Source: Pseudoalteromonas haloplanktis ATCC 14393 (GTDB taxonomy: Bacteria > Pseudomonadota > Gammaproteobacteria > Enterobacterales > Alteromonadaceae). From it: a stretch of DNA of 39,942 bases. The notes beneath the pieces are model-generated. The model saw only the letters and a program-made list of their open reading frames with translations. It did no database searches and had not been told where the DNA came from. Both the position numbers and the translations under genes were made by a program. Position 1 is the stretch's first letter. Each line of letters opens with the position of its first letter. The stretch is taken from NCBI RefSeq assembly GCF_000238355.1, contig NZ_AHCA01000020.1, forward strand, positions 1 through 39,942. The letters are read 5' to 3'. Shown piece after piece: positions 16,612-24,251 of the stretch.

Positions 16612-16680
16612 AGTTTCGTTTAAAATTCCCTAACTTTCGAAACGAAACTTAAATGGTTCACTTAATGACTAAACGAAACA
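16612..16680. promoter_or_regulatory. Inverted and repeated ACGAAAC operator for the DeoR regulator
   Basis: AGTTTCGTTT (16612-16621) and AAACGAAACT (16640-16649) are perfect inverted repeats 18 bases apart, just before the first ATG of the DeoR-family gene. A third copy, AAACGAAACA, lies at 16671-16680 inside the coding start. Repeated TTTCGTTT-like motifs are typical of DeoR-family operators, so this is probably autoregulation, perhaps extending to glmS. Confidence 0.65.
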
Positions 16681-17423
16681 CTCAGCAACGTCGTCACCTT
16701 ATTCTTACTCAAGTTAATGAGTTAGGTGAGGTAGCCGTAGATATTTTAGCTGAACAGTTTCAAACCTCTGAAGTAACCATTCGTAAAGACCTAACTGCGC
16801 TTGAAAAAAGCGGCTTACTATTGCGCCGTTATGGCGGTGCAATTGCGTTGCCACAAGAAATCGTTAGTGATGATATTGATTCAAAACGCAAAGTAGCGAT
16901 TGCTAAAGCCGCAGCTGGGCTGATCAAAGATCATAACCGCATAATAATCGACAGCGGTCGCACAACGGCGGCGATGATCCCAGAGTTGGGTAATAAGCGC
17001 GGTTTAGTGGTGATGACCAATGCAATTAAGGTCGCCAACCGATTGTTAGCGCTTGAAAATGAGCCAACACTTTTGATGACTGGGGGCACTTGGGACCCGC
17101 ATTCTGAGTCATTCCAAGGCCAAGTTGCAGAGAACGTTTTACGTTCGTATGACTTTGATCAGCTATTTATTGGTGCAGATGGCATTGATGTTGAGCGCGG
17201 TACAACCACTTTTAACGAGCTGGTGGGTTTAAGCCAAGTAATGGCTGAATCTGCTCGTGAGGTAATTGTGCTAGTTGAGTCTGAAAAAATAGGTCGTCGA
17301 ATACCCAATTTAGAATTGCCTTGGCAGCAAGTCACCACACTCATCACAGATAGCAATTTGGCGCTTGATACCCGCCAAGCAATTGAAGCGTGTGGCGTAC
17401 AGTTAATTTGCGCTGAGCTATAG
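16653..17423 (+). CDS. DeoR-family transcriptional regulator next to glmS
   Basis: A 256-residue repressor. The N-terminal DeoR helix-turn-helix is at about 17-70 (VDILAEQFQTSEVTIRKDLTALEKSGLLLRRYGGA), followed by a DeoR sugar-phosphate sensor domain (about 85-240) with ISDSGRTT-like IIDSGRTTAAM and GADGIDVERGTTTFNE. The ligand is probably a phosphorylated sugar; adjacency to glmS suggests an amino-sugar phosphate (inference). Two ATGs are possible, 16653 and 16665; neither has a strong ribosome-binding site, and the second would begin MTKRNTQQRR, the usual family start. It is followed 114 bases later by glmS on the same strand. Confidence 0.9.
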   Translation: MVHLMTKRNTQQRRHLILTQVNELGEVAVDILAEQFQTSEVTIRKDLTALEKSGLLLRRYGGAIALPQEIVSDDIDSKRKVAIAKAAAGLIKDHNRIIIDSGRTTAAMIPELGNKRGLVVMTNAIKVANRLLALENEPTLLMTGGTWDPHSESFQGQVAENVLRSYDFDQLFIGADGIDVERGTTTFNELVGLSQVMAESAREVIVLVESEKIGRRIPNLELPWQQVTTLITDSNLALDTRQAIEACGVQLICAEL

Positions 17424-17537
17424 ATTTTATAAATTCGTGTTTATTACAGGCCGACAACACCTGTGATAGGCATTTAAATATTAAACAACACATACAAACC
17501 CAAAGTTAACGCTTTGGCATGTGCAAAAGGAGAGACT

Positions 17538-19358
17538 ATGTGTGGAATCGTTGGGGCTGTTGCAGAACGTCCAGTAAATAAAATTTTAGTAGAAGGTCTA
17601 AAGCGCCTTGAATACCGTGGTTACGACTCAGCAGGTGTGGCACTTTTAGAAGGTAATACGCTGAATACTGTTAAAGCGGTTGGTAAAGTCGTAAACCTTG
17701 AAAACGCGCTAAATGAAGCAGGCGTTAAAGGTACTACCGGTATCGCACATACACGCTGGGCTACTCACGGCAGCGTGACTGAAGCTAACGCGCACCCGCA
17801 TATTTCAAATAGCGAAATTGCTTTAGTGCATAACGGTATTATTGAAAACCACGCGAGTTTGCGTGAAGCGCTTAAAGGCGACGGCTACGAGTTTTTATCA
17901 GAAACTGACACAGAAGTAATGGTGCACTTAATCCATCAACTTCGCCAGCAACATACAACTCTATTGGCAGCAGTACAAGCAGCCGTTAAACAGTTTGAAG
18001 GCGCCTTTGGTACTGTAGTATTTGATAAAGCTAACGATAACGAAATCATTGTAGCTCGTTCAGGCAGCCCACTGGTTATAGGCTTAGGCCTTGGTGAAAA
18101 CTTTATTGCCTCTGATCAGTTAGCATTATTACCAGTAACTCGTAGCTTTATTTACCTTGAAGAAGGTGATGTCGCGCGTATTACTCGTGATAGTGTAGAA
18201 ATCTTTGATATAGATGGTAATGCCGTTGAGCGTGAAGTGATCGAATCAAACATCACTCAAGATGCATCAGGTAAAGGCGAATACCGTCACTACATGCTTA
18301 AAGAAATTTACGAACAGCCACTTGCTGTACGTAATACACTCGAAGGGCGTTTAAATGATGACCGCGTAGCAATTGATGCTTTTGGTGACAGTGCACAGCA
18401 GATTTTTAAAGATGTAAAACATGTACAGATCATCGCCTGTGGTACGTCTTATCACTCGGGTATGGTTGCCCGCTACTGGCTTGAGCAATTTGCAGGCGTA
18501 AGCTGTAATGTAGAAATTGCCTCTGAATTCCGCTATCGCGAGTCTTTCGTACATGAAAACAGCCTACTTGTGACAATTTCACAATCGGGTGAAACAGCCG
18601 ATACTTTAGCAGCCCTGCGTTTAGCGAAAGAGCAAGGCTACATGGCCTCAATGACCATTTGTAACGTGCCTGGTTCATCATTAGTACGCGAATCAGACTT
18701 AGCATTTATGACTAAAGCTGGCGCTGAAATTGGTGTTGCGTCGACTAAAGCATTTACCACGCAATTGGTTGGTTTGTTAATGCTTACTGCGTCTATAGCG
18801 CAAGAAAAAGGCCTAGATCAAAGCGTAATCGTTAACGCGATTAAAACCTTACCAAACAAGCTAGAAGAAGCGTTATTGCTTGCAAATGGTATTGAAGACT
18901 TAGCAGAAGAGTTTGCTGACAAGCACCACTCTCTGTTTTTAGGTCGCGGCTCACAATACCCAATCGCGATGGAAGGTGCACTTAAGCTGAAAGAGATTTC
19001 ATACATTCACGCTGAAGCTTATGCAGCCGGTGAACTTAAGCACGGCCCATTAGCGCTTATTGACGCCGACATGCCAATTATTGTTGTAGCACCAAACAAC
19101 GAATTGCTTGAAAAGCTTAAATCAAACGTAGAAGAAGTGCGCGCTCGCGGCGGCATCATCTATGTATTCGCAGATAAAGATTCACACTTTGCATCAGACG
19201 ACACAATGCGCGTGATCAACGTAAACCACGTAGATGACGTGATCGCCCCTGTTGTATATACAATCCCACTGCAGTTACTTTCGTACTATGTAGCAGTGAT
19301 AAAAGGCACCGACGTTGACCAGCCACGCAACCTAGCAAAATCGGTTACAGTTGAGTAA
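17538..19358 (+). CDS. glmS: Glucosamine-fructose-6-phosphate aminotransferase
   Basis: Makes glucosamine-6-phosphate from fructose-6-phosphate and glutamine, the first step toward UDP-GlcNAc for peptidoglycan and lipopolysaccharide. The 606-residue product has an N-terminal glutaminase domain whose Cys directly follows the initiator Met (MCGIVGAVAERPV), and two SIS sugar-isomerase domains (about 285-425 and 455-590) with SQSGETADT and the C-terminal KSVTVE tail. The frame is open upstream, but ATG 17538 is required because Cys1 is the nucleophile; AAAGGAGAG precedes it. The 114-base leader shows no sign of a glmS ribozyme, as expected in this group. Confidence 0.97.
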   Translation: MCGIVGAVAERPVNKILVEGLKRLEYRGYDSAGVALLEGNTLNTVKAVGKVVNLENALNEAGVKGTTGIAHTRWATHGSVTEANAHPHISNSEIALVHNGIIENHASLREALKGDGYEFLSETDTEVMVHLIHQLRQQHTTLLAAVQAAVKQFEGAFGTVVFDKANDNEIIVARSGSPLVIGLGLGENFIASDQLALLPVTRSFIYLEEGDVARITRDSVEIFDIDGNAVEREVIESNITQDASGKGEYRHYMLKEIYEQPLAVRNTLEGRLNDDRVAIDAFGDSAQQIFKDVKHVQIIACGTSYHSGMVARYWLEQFAGVSCNVEIASEFRYRESFVHENSLLVTISQSGETADTLAALRLAKEQGYMASMTICNVPGSSLVRESDLAFMTKAGAEIGVASTKAFTTQLVGLLMLTASIAQEKGLDQSVIVNAIKTLPNKLEEALLLANGIEDLAEEFADKHHSLFLGRGSQYPIAMEGALKLKEISYIHAEAYAAGELKHGPLALIDADMPIIVVAPNNELLEKLKSNVEEVRARGGIIYVFADKDSHFASDDTMRVINVNHVDDVIAPVVYTIPLQLLSYYVAVIKGTDVDQPRNLAKSVTVE

Positions 19359-19385
19359 AATCAATAGATTGGTAATTACTGTTGT

Positions 19386-19408
19386 GGGTGAACAATAAAG
19401 TTTCACCC
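19386..19408 (+). terminator. Weak hairpin after glmS
   Basis: GGGTGAA / TTCACCC form a 7-bp stem with a 9-base loop, 27 bases after the glmS stop. There is no T-run, so it is at best a poor rho-independent terminator or an mRNA-stabilising hairpin. It overlaps the 20-bp tandem repeat. Confidence 0.35.
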
Positions 19409-19450
19409 CATACAATAAAGTATCATACCAAACAATAAAGATTCATACTC
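19391..19450. repeat. 20-bp tandem repeat, three diverged copies
   Basis: Three consecutive 20-base units (19391-19410, 19411-19430, 19431-19450) share WACAATAAAGWWTCAYMCC. The ACAATAAAG half is invariant and the second half varies. The array lies between convergent genes in a gap without coding sequence. Confidence 0.9.
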
Positions 19451-19565
19451 AAAGCGCTAGACTAGAGTAGTCATACCAAATGTGCTCTTAAAGTTTTTTC
19501 TATGATTACGAATATGAGTTATAAAGACTCAGTGAATGGTTACTTAGCCGGCAAACAATTGCCAG

Positions 19566-19982
19566 CTAAGCTGTGGTGTTAACTCTGTTAGGAGTAGCGC
19601 CGTAAACTTTTTCAAGAATCTCTCCCTTCGTAGGACCTTGTCCGTGTGGGTAAGTTGCCACTTTTAAAGTTTCCCCATACTTCAATTTCAAACTATTGAT
19701 AACTTCTATGTCTGTTTTATTTGCATCCCGACTGTCAGAGCTGCTTGGATAAAAGCGCCAATCATTATCTCCAAATGCAGCAATAACTCGGCCTTTTACC
19801 TCAAGCACAGTATGTTGGTGCACATGGTTTTGGGCGTTTATTTGCTGCTGGTAGTCTTCCATGCCATGCGGTTGTAGTTCTGATACTTTTTTCTTTATAT
19901 CAACAAGCTCATCTGAAGAAAGCTTTCTTATTTGAGTATACTCAATCGGTATAGGTGTCGAGTTTGCGAGAAAAATAGCCAT
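19566..19982 (-). CDS. Hypothetical protein
   Basis: A 138-residue soluble protein that I do not recognise. It has no signal peptide or membrane segment. The N-terminal part is helical and rich in Gln and Lys (SSDELVDIKKKVSELQPHGMEDYQQQI); the middle has VLEVKGRVIAAFGDNDWRFYPSSSD, and the end is TYPHGQGPTKGEILEKVYG. A good ribosome-binding site (AAAAGGAAC) precedes the ATG, which supports it being a real gene. It stands alone, converging on glmS, at the left edge of an accessory-looking stretch. Confidence 0.65.
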   Translation of the reverse strand: MAIFLANSTPIPIEYTQIRKLSSDELVDIKKKVSELQPHGMEDYQQQINAQNHVHQHTVLEVKGRVIAAFGDNDWRFYPSSSDSRDANKTDIEVINSLKLKYGETLKVATYPHGQGPTKGEILEKVYGATPNRVNTTA

Positions 19983-20284
19983 AAGTTTGTTCCTTTTACT
20001 TTATAAAGTAGATAGCAAAGTACATACCAGTTATTAAAAGTTAACAAAGGTTCTTATTCTTTTCATAGGATGAAGCATTATGTCTTAGTGGTCATAATAT
20101 GCTCTCAGTCCGCTTTAAGTCTCGAGTTTTGCATTCCTATATTTTCTGGAGCTTTCGTTGCTCCTTTCAAGTTTAAGATTGTTTACTAAAATTGAAAGTC
20201 TTGCCCCGAGAGTTATACGCAATATGTTTGGAAAAAGGTGAGCTAAGTTAATTGTATTATTATTAGGGATGGATTATTCTTTAA

Positions 20285-20395
20285 ACACTTAGGGGAGTAG
20301 TCTCTTGCATTTAGCAAGGAAACTGTCAACAGTCTCCGAGCAACACCGCTCGTGGCAGTTTCGAACCTTATCAGGTTTTGACAAGACTTAAGGCA
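20285..20395 (+). ncRNA. yybP-ykoY-type manganese riboswitch
   Basis: All parts of the yybP-ykoY fold are visible. P1 is CTTAGG (20288-20293) with CTTAAG (20387-20392). The conserved GGGGAGTAG follows at 20292-20300. A hairpin CTTGC/GCAAG is at 20304-20318. A long arm is closed by AAACTG (20320-20325) and CAGTTT (20356-20361), holding the conserved GTCAACA loop and a CGAGC/GCTCG tip. A hairpin AACCT/AGGTT is at 20364-20377, then AAGAC before P1 closes. This class senses Mn2+ and turns on metal exporters. The gene downstream is a cation exchanger, which fits. Confidence 0.8.
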
Positions 20396-20407
20396 ATGGA
20401 TCATTTC

Positions 20408-20447
20408 GGGCAGAGATGGTTTGTTGTCTTTTTAGTCTAGTCTGCCC
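20408..20447 (+). promoter_or_regulatory. Hairpin in the riboswitch leader
   Basis: GGGCAGA (20408-20414) can pair with TCTGCCC (20441-20447) around a 26-base loop. It lies just 3' of the riboswitch and 110 bases before the exchanger ATG. No T-run follows, so it may be part of a translation-control or Rho-dependent expression platform. The rest of 19983-20284 shows no gene; it holds only a short GGAGC/GCTCC hairpin near 20148-20164. Confidence 0.4.
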
Positions 20448-20557
20448 TAAGGGTAAATAATGAAACTACGTCACTGCCAAAGCTCACTTCATTTTGCAAA
20501 TAGACCAGACAACTCTGTCATACGCCTTTCAGGTATTGATATCGTGGGGGTTCAGTC

Positions 20558-21529
20558 ATGCTCTTAGCCATAGCCGCTATTATTGCGGGGTTTATCTTAC
20601 TCGTATGGAGTGCAGACCGCTTTGTTGAAGGAGCGGCATCTACGGCTGGCCATGCTGGCTTACCTTCAATTTTAATTGGTATGGTCATTGTTGGTTTTGG
20701 GACTTCAGCCCCTGAAATGGTCGTATCAGCAATGGCGGCAAGTGATGGAAACCCTGACTTGGCGTTAGGCAATGCTCTCGGGTCCAACATTGTAAATATC
20801 AGCTTAATCCTTGGTGTAACAGCCATCATTGCTCCTATCACTGTTCAATCTAAAATTGTTAAAAATGAGCTTCCCTTACTATTAGTTGTCGTACTTTTTT
20901 GTGGGTACTTGCTGTATGACGGCGCTTTATCAGCGATTGATGCAAGTCTGTTGTTGGGCGGATTAGTCTTCTTCTTAGCATGGTCTGTCTATTCAGGTAT
21001 GAAATCACCGAGCGATACCCTCGAAACAGAATTTGATACTGAGCTTAAAAGTCACGCCATGTCTTTAGGGAAAGCAATTTTCTGGCTCATCGTGGGTTTA
21101 ACATTACTCATAATTAGCTCTCGTATACTTGTTTGGGGAGCGGTTGAAATTGCAACTACGCTGGGTGTCAGTGACCTTATTATTGGCTTAACTATCGTTG
21201 CATTAGGGACATCTTTGCCAGAGCTTGCAGCTTCTATCATTGCAGCCAAAAAGGGAGAGCATGACATCGCCATTGGCAATGTTGTGGGTTCGAATATGTT
21301 TAACATCTTAGCTGTGATTGGTATCGCCGGTATTATTGAACCTATACCTCATATTTCTACAGACGTATTTTTCAGAGATTGGAGTGTGATGCTTGTACTT
21401 TCTGTCATGTTGTTGGTTATGGCTTACGGTTTTGGCCGACAAGGCAGAATAAATCGTTGGGAAGGTGGTGTCTTGCTTACTTCCTACATTGCTTACAATG
21501 GTTACTTAGTTACCAGTATCATTAGATAG
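20558..21529 (+). CDS. CaCA-family cation (Na+/Ca2+ or Mn2+) exchanger, YrbG-like
   Basis: A 323-residue inner-membrane antiporter with about ten helices and two inverted alpha-repeats. Alpha-1 is GFGTSAPEMVVSAMA...GNALGSNIVNISLILG and alpha-2 is ALGTSLPELAASIIAA...GNVVGSNMFNILAVIG; the acidic Glu of each repeat (SAPEM, SLPEL) binds the cation. The family swaps Ca2+ (or K+/Na+) across the membrane. The manganese-type riboswitch upstream suggests that this member exports Mn2+ (inference). The start has a GGGGG site 7 bases before the ATG. The leader is long because of the riboswitch. It is followed 64 bases later by the broken mscS gene. Confidence 0.92.
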   Translation: MLLAIAAIIAGFILLVWSADRFVEGAASTAGHAGLPSILIGMVIVGFGTSAPEMVVSAMAASDGNPDLALGNALGSNIVNISLILGVTAIIAPITVQSKIVKNELPLLLVVVLFCGYLLYDGALSAIDASLLLGGLVFFLAWSVYSGMKSPSDTLETEFDTELKSHAMSLGKAIFWLIVGLTLLIISSRILVWGAVEIATTLGVSDLIIGLTIVALGTSLPELAASIIAAKKGEHDIAIGNVVGSNMFNILAVIGIAGIIEPIPHISTDVFFRDWSVMLVLSVMLLVMAYGFGRQGRINRWEGGVLLTSYIAYNGYLVTSIIR

Positions 21530-21593
21530 CATTAGTTGTTACACCGTTTAGAGCAAAGCACATACTTTATTTATATTAAAAGGGAAACCACCG

Positions 21594-22424
21594 ATGGAAA
21601 CCATCATAAACTTTTTTTCTGAGCATCAATTACAACTCATAGCGATAGCCAAGAATACGTTGCTTACTATTTTCATCTTTATAGGAGCTAGTATTTGTTC
21701 AAAACTACTTAAACGAGCTGTGCATAAGGGTGTTTACCGATTGAGCAAGCACGATGAAATCATTACAAAGCTGCTTACCACGCTATCAGGCTATGTTGTT
21801 TATTTAATTGCTATTGTGATTATTTTAGATTTATTTGGAGTCAATACGGCCAGTCTTGTCGCACTCGTCGGTGCCGCAGGCTTAGCGATTGGTCTAGCGT
21901 TAAAAGACACACTCAGTAATGTGGCTGCGGGGGTCATGCTACTTTTCTTAAAGCCACTAAAAAAGGCAGAGTTTGTTGAAGTATCAAGCTATACAGGGAG
22001 TGTAAAAGATTAAGGACTATTTACCACAGTTCTTGAAACCGCCGATGGTGTTTTTGTATCAATCCCAAATAGCACGGTTTGGGCAAATGCGATAAAAAAC
22101 TTTACGAGAAATGAAAAGCGCCGTATGGATATAACTGTGTGTATTTCCTATGGTGATTCAATAGAGGATGGGCTTGCTGCATTAAGGGAGCTTGTCAGTG
22201 AAGAATCTCGAATTTTGATTGAGCCGGCCCCTCAATATCTTGTACACACATTAGCAGATAGCTCTGTGAACTTGCAGCTTCGTGCTTGGGTAGCAACGAC
22301 ACATTATTGGGATATATATTGGCAAACACAGCGTAAAATTAAAGATAAAGTGCAGAGCAAAGGAATTACTATCCCGTTCCCTCAACGTGATTTACATATT
22401 ATTGAGTCAAAAAATAACGCTTAA
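21594..22424 (+). pseudogene. mscS: MscS-type mechanosensitive channel, interrupted by one in-frame stop
   Basis: Read through one TAA codon at 22011-22013, this frame gives a 276-residue small-conductance mechanosensitive channel, close to the E. coli MscS length. It has N-terminal membrane helices, the glycine/alanine-rich pore helix (LVALVGAAGLAIGLALKDTLSNVAAGVMLL) and the beta domain (YTGSVKD-stop-GLFTTVLETADGVFVSIPNS). The two parts are in the same frame with no base gained or lost, and homologues have a hydrophobic or acidic residue at the stop. The downstream part continues to NNA. The 139-residue N-terminal product ends before most of the cytoplasmic cage. AAGGGA precedes the ATG. Confidence 0.9.
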
Positions 22425-22457
22425 ATTACTTACCTCTACTCAGAGCAGTGAGATTAT

Positions 22458-22967
22458 ATGCGTGCACTTGCTAAACCAAATACTACAACATCAGCTTTAA
22501 ATAATTATCAAATTAACACTAGTAATGGATTTGATACTTTCGCAGATTATGATGTTTGGACAACAGATCAAAACCTCACTGATTTAGTTCACTATTTTCA
22601 TACAGAAGCTTACTCTAATTTAAGTGCAGGTGGTAAGGTGGTTGATGCCAATGGTGCTCCCGTTATAGGTGAAAAAATAGTTGTTGTAACCGCTGTTAAT
22701 GGCCAGCAAATACATGAGGTTGTTACAACAAATACAGCAGGCCAATTTTCAGCTTCTTTTGATTTACCTCGATGTAGTGGTAATACCATTACTGAGCGAT
22801 TTGATTCTAACTTTGGAACACCTAGAGATGTATGGGAAATTGAATATAAACCAGCCCAAGTAGTTATAATGTATCCTCTTTCTCAAGATGGCAATATACA
22901 AGATAAAAGAGAGTTAAAATATATTCACATTTGCGATGAAACGTTTATAGAAACAATTACCCGCTAG
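22458..22967 (+). CDS. Hypothetical protein with an Ig-like / carboxypeptidase-regulatory-like segment
   Basis: A 169-residue protein of unknown role. Residues about 65-105 (GGKVVDANGAPVIGEKIVVV...TTNTAGQFSASFDLP) have the pattern of a beta-sandwich such as carboxypeptidase-regulatory or bacterial Ig-like domains, where G-x-V-x-D-x-x-G-x-P-V and a later T-x-x-x-G-x-F are typical. No signal peptide or membrane segment is evident, which is unusual because such domains are mostly extracytoplasmic. The ribosome-binding site is weak (GTGAG). It starts 33 bases after the mscS remnant and may be cotranscribed with it. Confidence 0.6.
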   Translation: MRALAKPNTTTSALNNYQINTSNGFDTFADYDVWTTDQNLTDLVHYFHTEAYSNLSAGGKVVDANGAPVIGEKIVVVTAVNGQQIHEVVTTNTAGQFSASFDLPRCSGNTITERFDSNFGTPRDVWEIEYKPAQVVIMYPLSQDGNIQDKRELKYIHICDETFIETITR

Positions 22968-23098
22968 CATTTTACTTTAAAGTGAGCATCTAATGCTCAC
23001 TCTCCCCTTCACAACTCAAAAAAATGGCTTAAGTTAACAGAAAAGTAGTCGATAACTATTATATCAAGTTTATAAATAACGTTTAAAAGGAAGTGAGC

Positions 23099-23818
23099 AT
23101 GAAACCTATTACTTCAACACCAATAGTTACTACAATGAACTCGTCTGCACAAGCAGAAAAAATTAATAATATGGAAGTAAGTTCTGATAAGAAACAGTAT
23201 GTTGCTAACATCTCTAACGATACGATAACAACATCATCACAACAAAATACCGCCACAATTAAAATAGTGACAAATCAGCTCTCTGCTGATGAAACTGTAG
23301 CCCTACGGAAGAGTCTTGAATGGCTTTCTGATTTCACTAAAAAAAAGGAAAGCTCTGCTAATGATATGGTCTCTGAAACTAAGCGCATCTTAGCTGAAGT
23401 GGCGAAAGAACAACCTAATCTACTAAATAAAAAATTCGACTTCACCAACACGGGCGATGAAATAGACATCATTGATCACGACCTAACAAAGAGAGAATAC
23501 AATTACTTAAAAGCTAAGCTCAACGCGAGCGATAAACTAGTTGAAGCCACTGATTTTTTAAACACTGCTGTAGCTGACTCCAAAAGTTCGACATCAAGGA
23601 GTAATACAAAATACACGAAAGAAGATGTTGTTGGCCGAATTCACGTTAGAGAGGTTATCGAACAGGCTGAAAAAAGATCAGCTGAAAGAATTAGAATTAC
23701 CGAAGAAAATATTGTTATGAAACCTTATGATGAAAGAGCAATGTTCAGGGAGGAAGTCCATTTCAATGTACTAGATATAGTAGAAAATACAAGTGTTCGT
23801 TTTAGTGCTAAAGTATAA
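23099..23818 (+). CDS. Hypothetical protein, Ser/Thr/Asn-rich
   Basis: A 239-residue soluble protein that I do not recognise. The first 60 residues are low in complexity (Ser, Thr, Asn, Gln) and probably disordered. Two charged helical stretches follow (about 65-105 and 175-205, EQAEKRSAERIRITEENIV). There is no cysteine, signal peptide or membrane segment. The frame is open from a GTG six bases earlier, but ATG 23099 is preferred because AAAGGAAG lies at the right distance. It lies in the same orientation as the protein before it, with a 131-base gap. No known family pattern was seen. Confidence 0.65.
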   Translation: MKPITSTPIVTTMNSSAQAEKINNMEVSSDKKQYVANISNDTITTSSQQNTATIKIVTNQLSADETVALRKSLEWLSDFTKKKESSANDMVSETKRILAEVAKEQPNLLNKKFDFTNTGDEIDIIDHDLTKREYNYLKAKLNASDKLVEATDFLNTAVADSKSSTSRSNTKYTKEDVVGRIHVREVIEQAEKRSAERIRITEENIVMKPYDERAMFREEVHFNVLDIVENTSVRFSAKV

Positions 23819-24251
23819 TAACTTCAGGTTTAAGTATAAAATCGAAAATATGAAACGCCAAGGCTTCGATAGGTGTGCTGTTGACTTTGTTTAGTACATT
23901 GCAAGTGTTTTTTGCGCTTAAAGCAGCTTTACCACCGTATGCTACTGGTGTGGATGATATCTTCTGATTCGTTTTTGCCCCTTAACGAGTTAGCAAAGTG
24001 CAAAACTTGCAAATTGCTTCTGTTCCTAACTGATTTAGGATTAAGTTTAAGGCATCTTGTTTTAAGGCCCTCCAAAAATTTTCGAATGACAGATAGCACT
24101 CTGCCTTCATTTTCTGTTCAGTATGAAAATCAAGCAATGAATCACTCTTTAGTGAATGGCATTGTTATGGACTCGTAGCTTTCGCTTTGAATTTAGCGGT
24201 ACTGATCTTCCAACTGAGTTAAGTTTTCGGGGGGTTAAATTGCTGCAGTTG
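23819..24251. other. Gap without a supported gene
   Basis: This 433-base stretch lies between convergent genes. Short open frames exist on the plus strand (for example 23938-24178, and 23881-23967 encoding FSTLQVFFALKAALPPYATG) but none has a ribosome-binding site, a coding pattern along its length or a recognisable family. They may be decayed remnants of coding sequence. Confidence 0.4.

Noticed and set aside
17424..17537. glmS ribozyme in the glmS leader
   Set aside because: The 114-base leader is too short and lacks the ribozyme core; the ribozyme is a feature of Firmicutes-type glmS.
20148..20164. Hairpin GGAGC/GCTCC as a terminator
   Set aside because: Stem of only 5 bp and no proper T-run; no gene ends nearby on the right strand.
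22125..22424. Separate small gene beginning at MDITVC
   Set aside because: It is the in-frame continuation of mscS, with MscS similarity from just after the TAA; it has no ribosome-binding site of its own.
23912..24178. Possible small gene (88 codons, plus strand)
   Set aside because: No ribosome-binding site, starts with TTG, no family pattern, and low-complexity mixed composition; treated as a gap.
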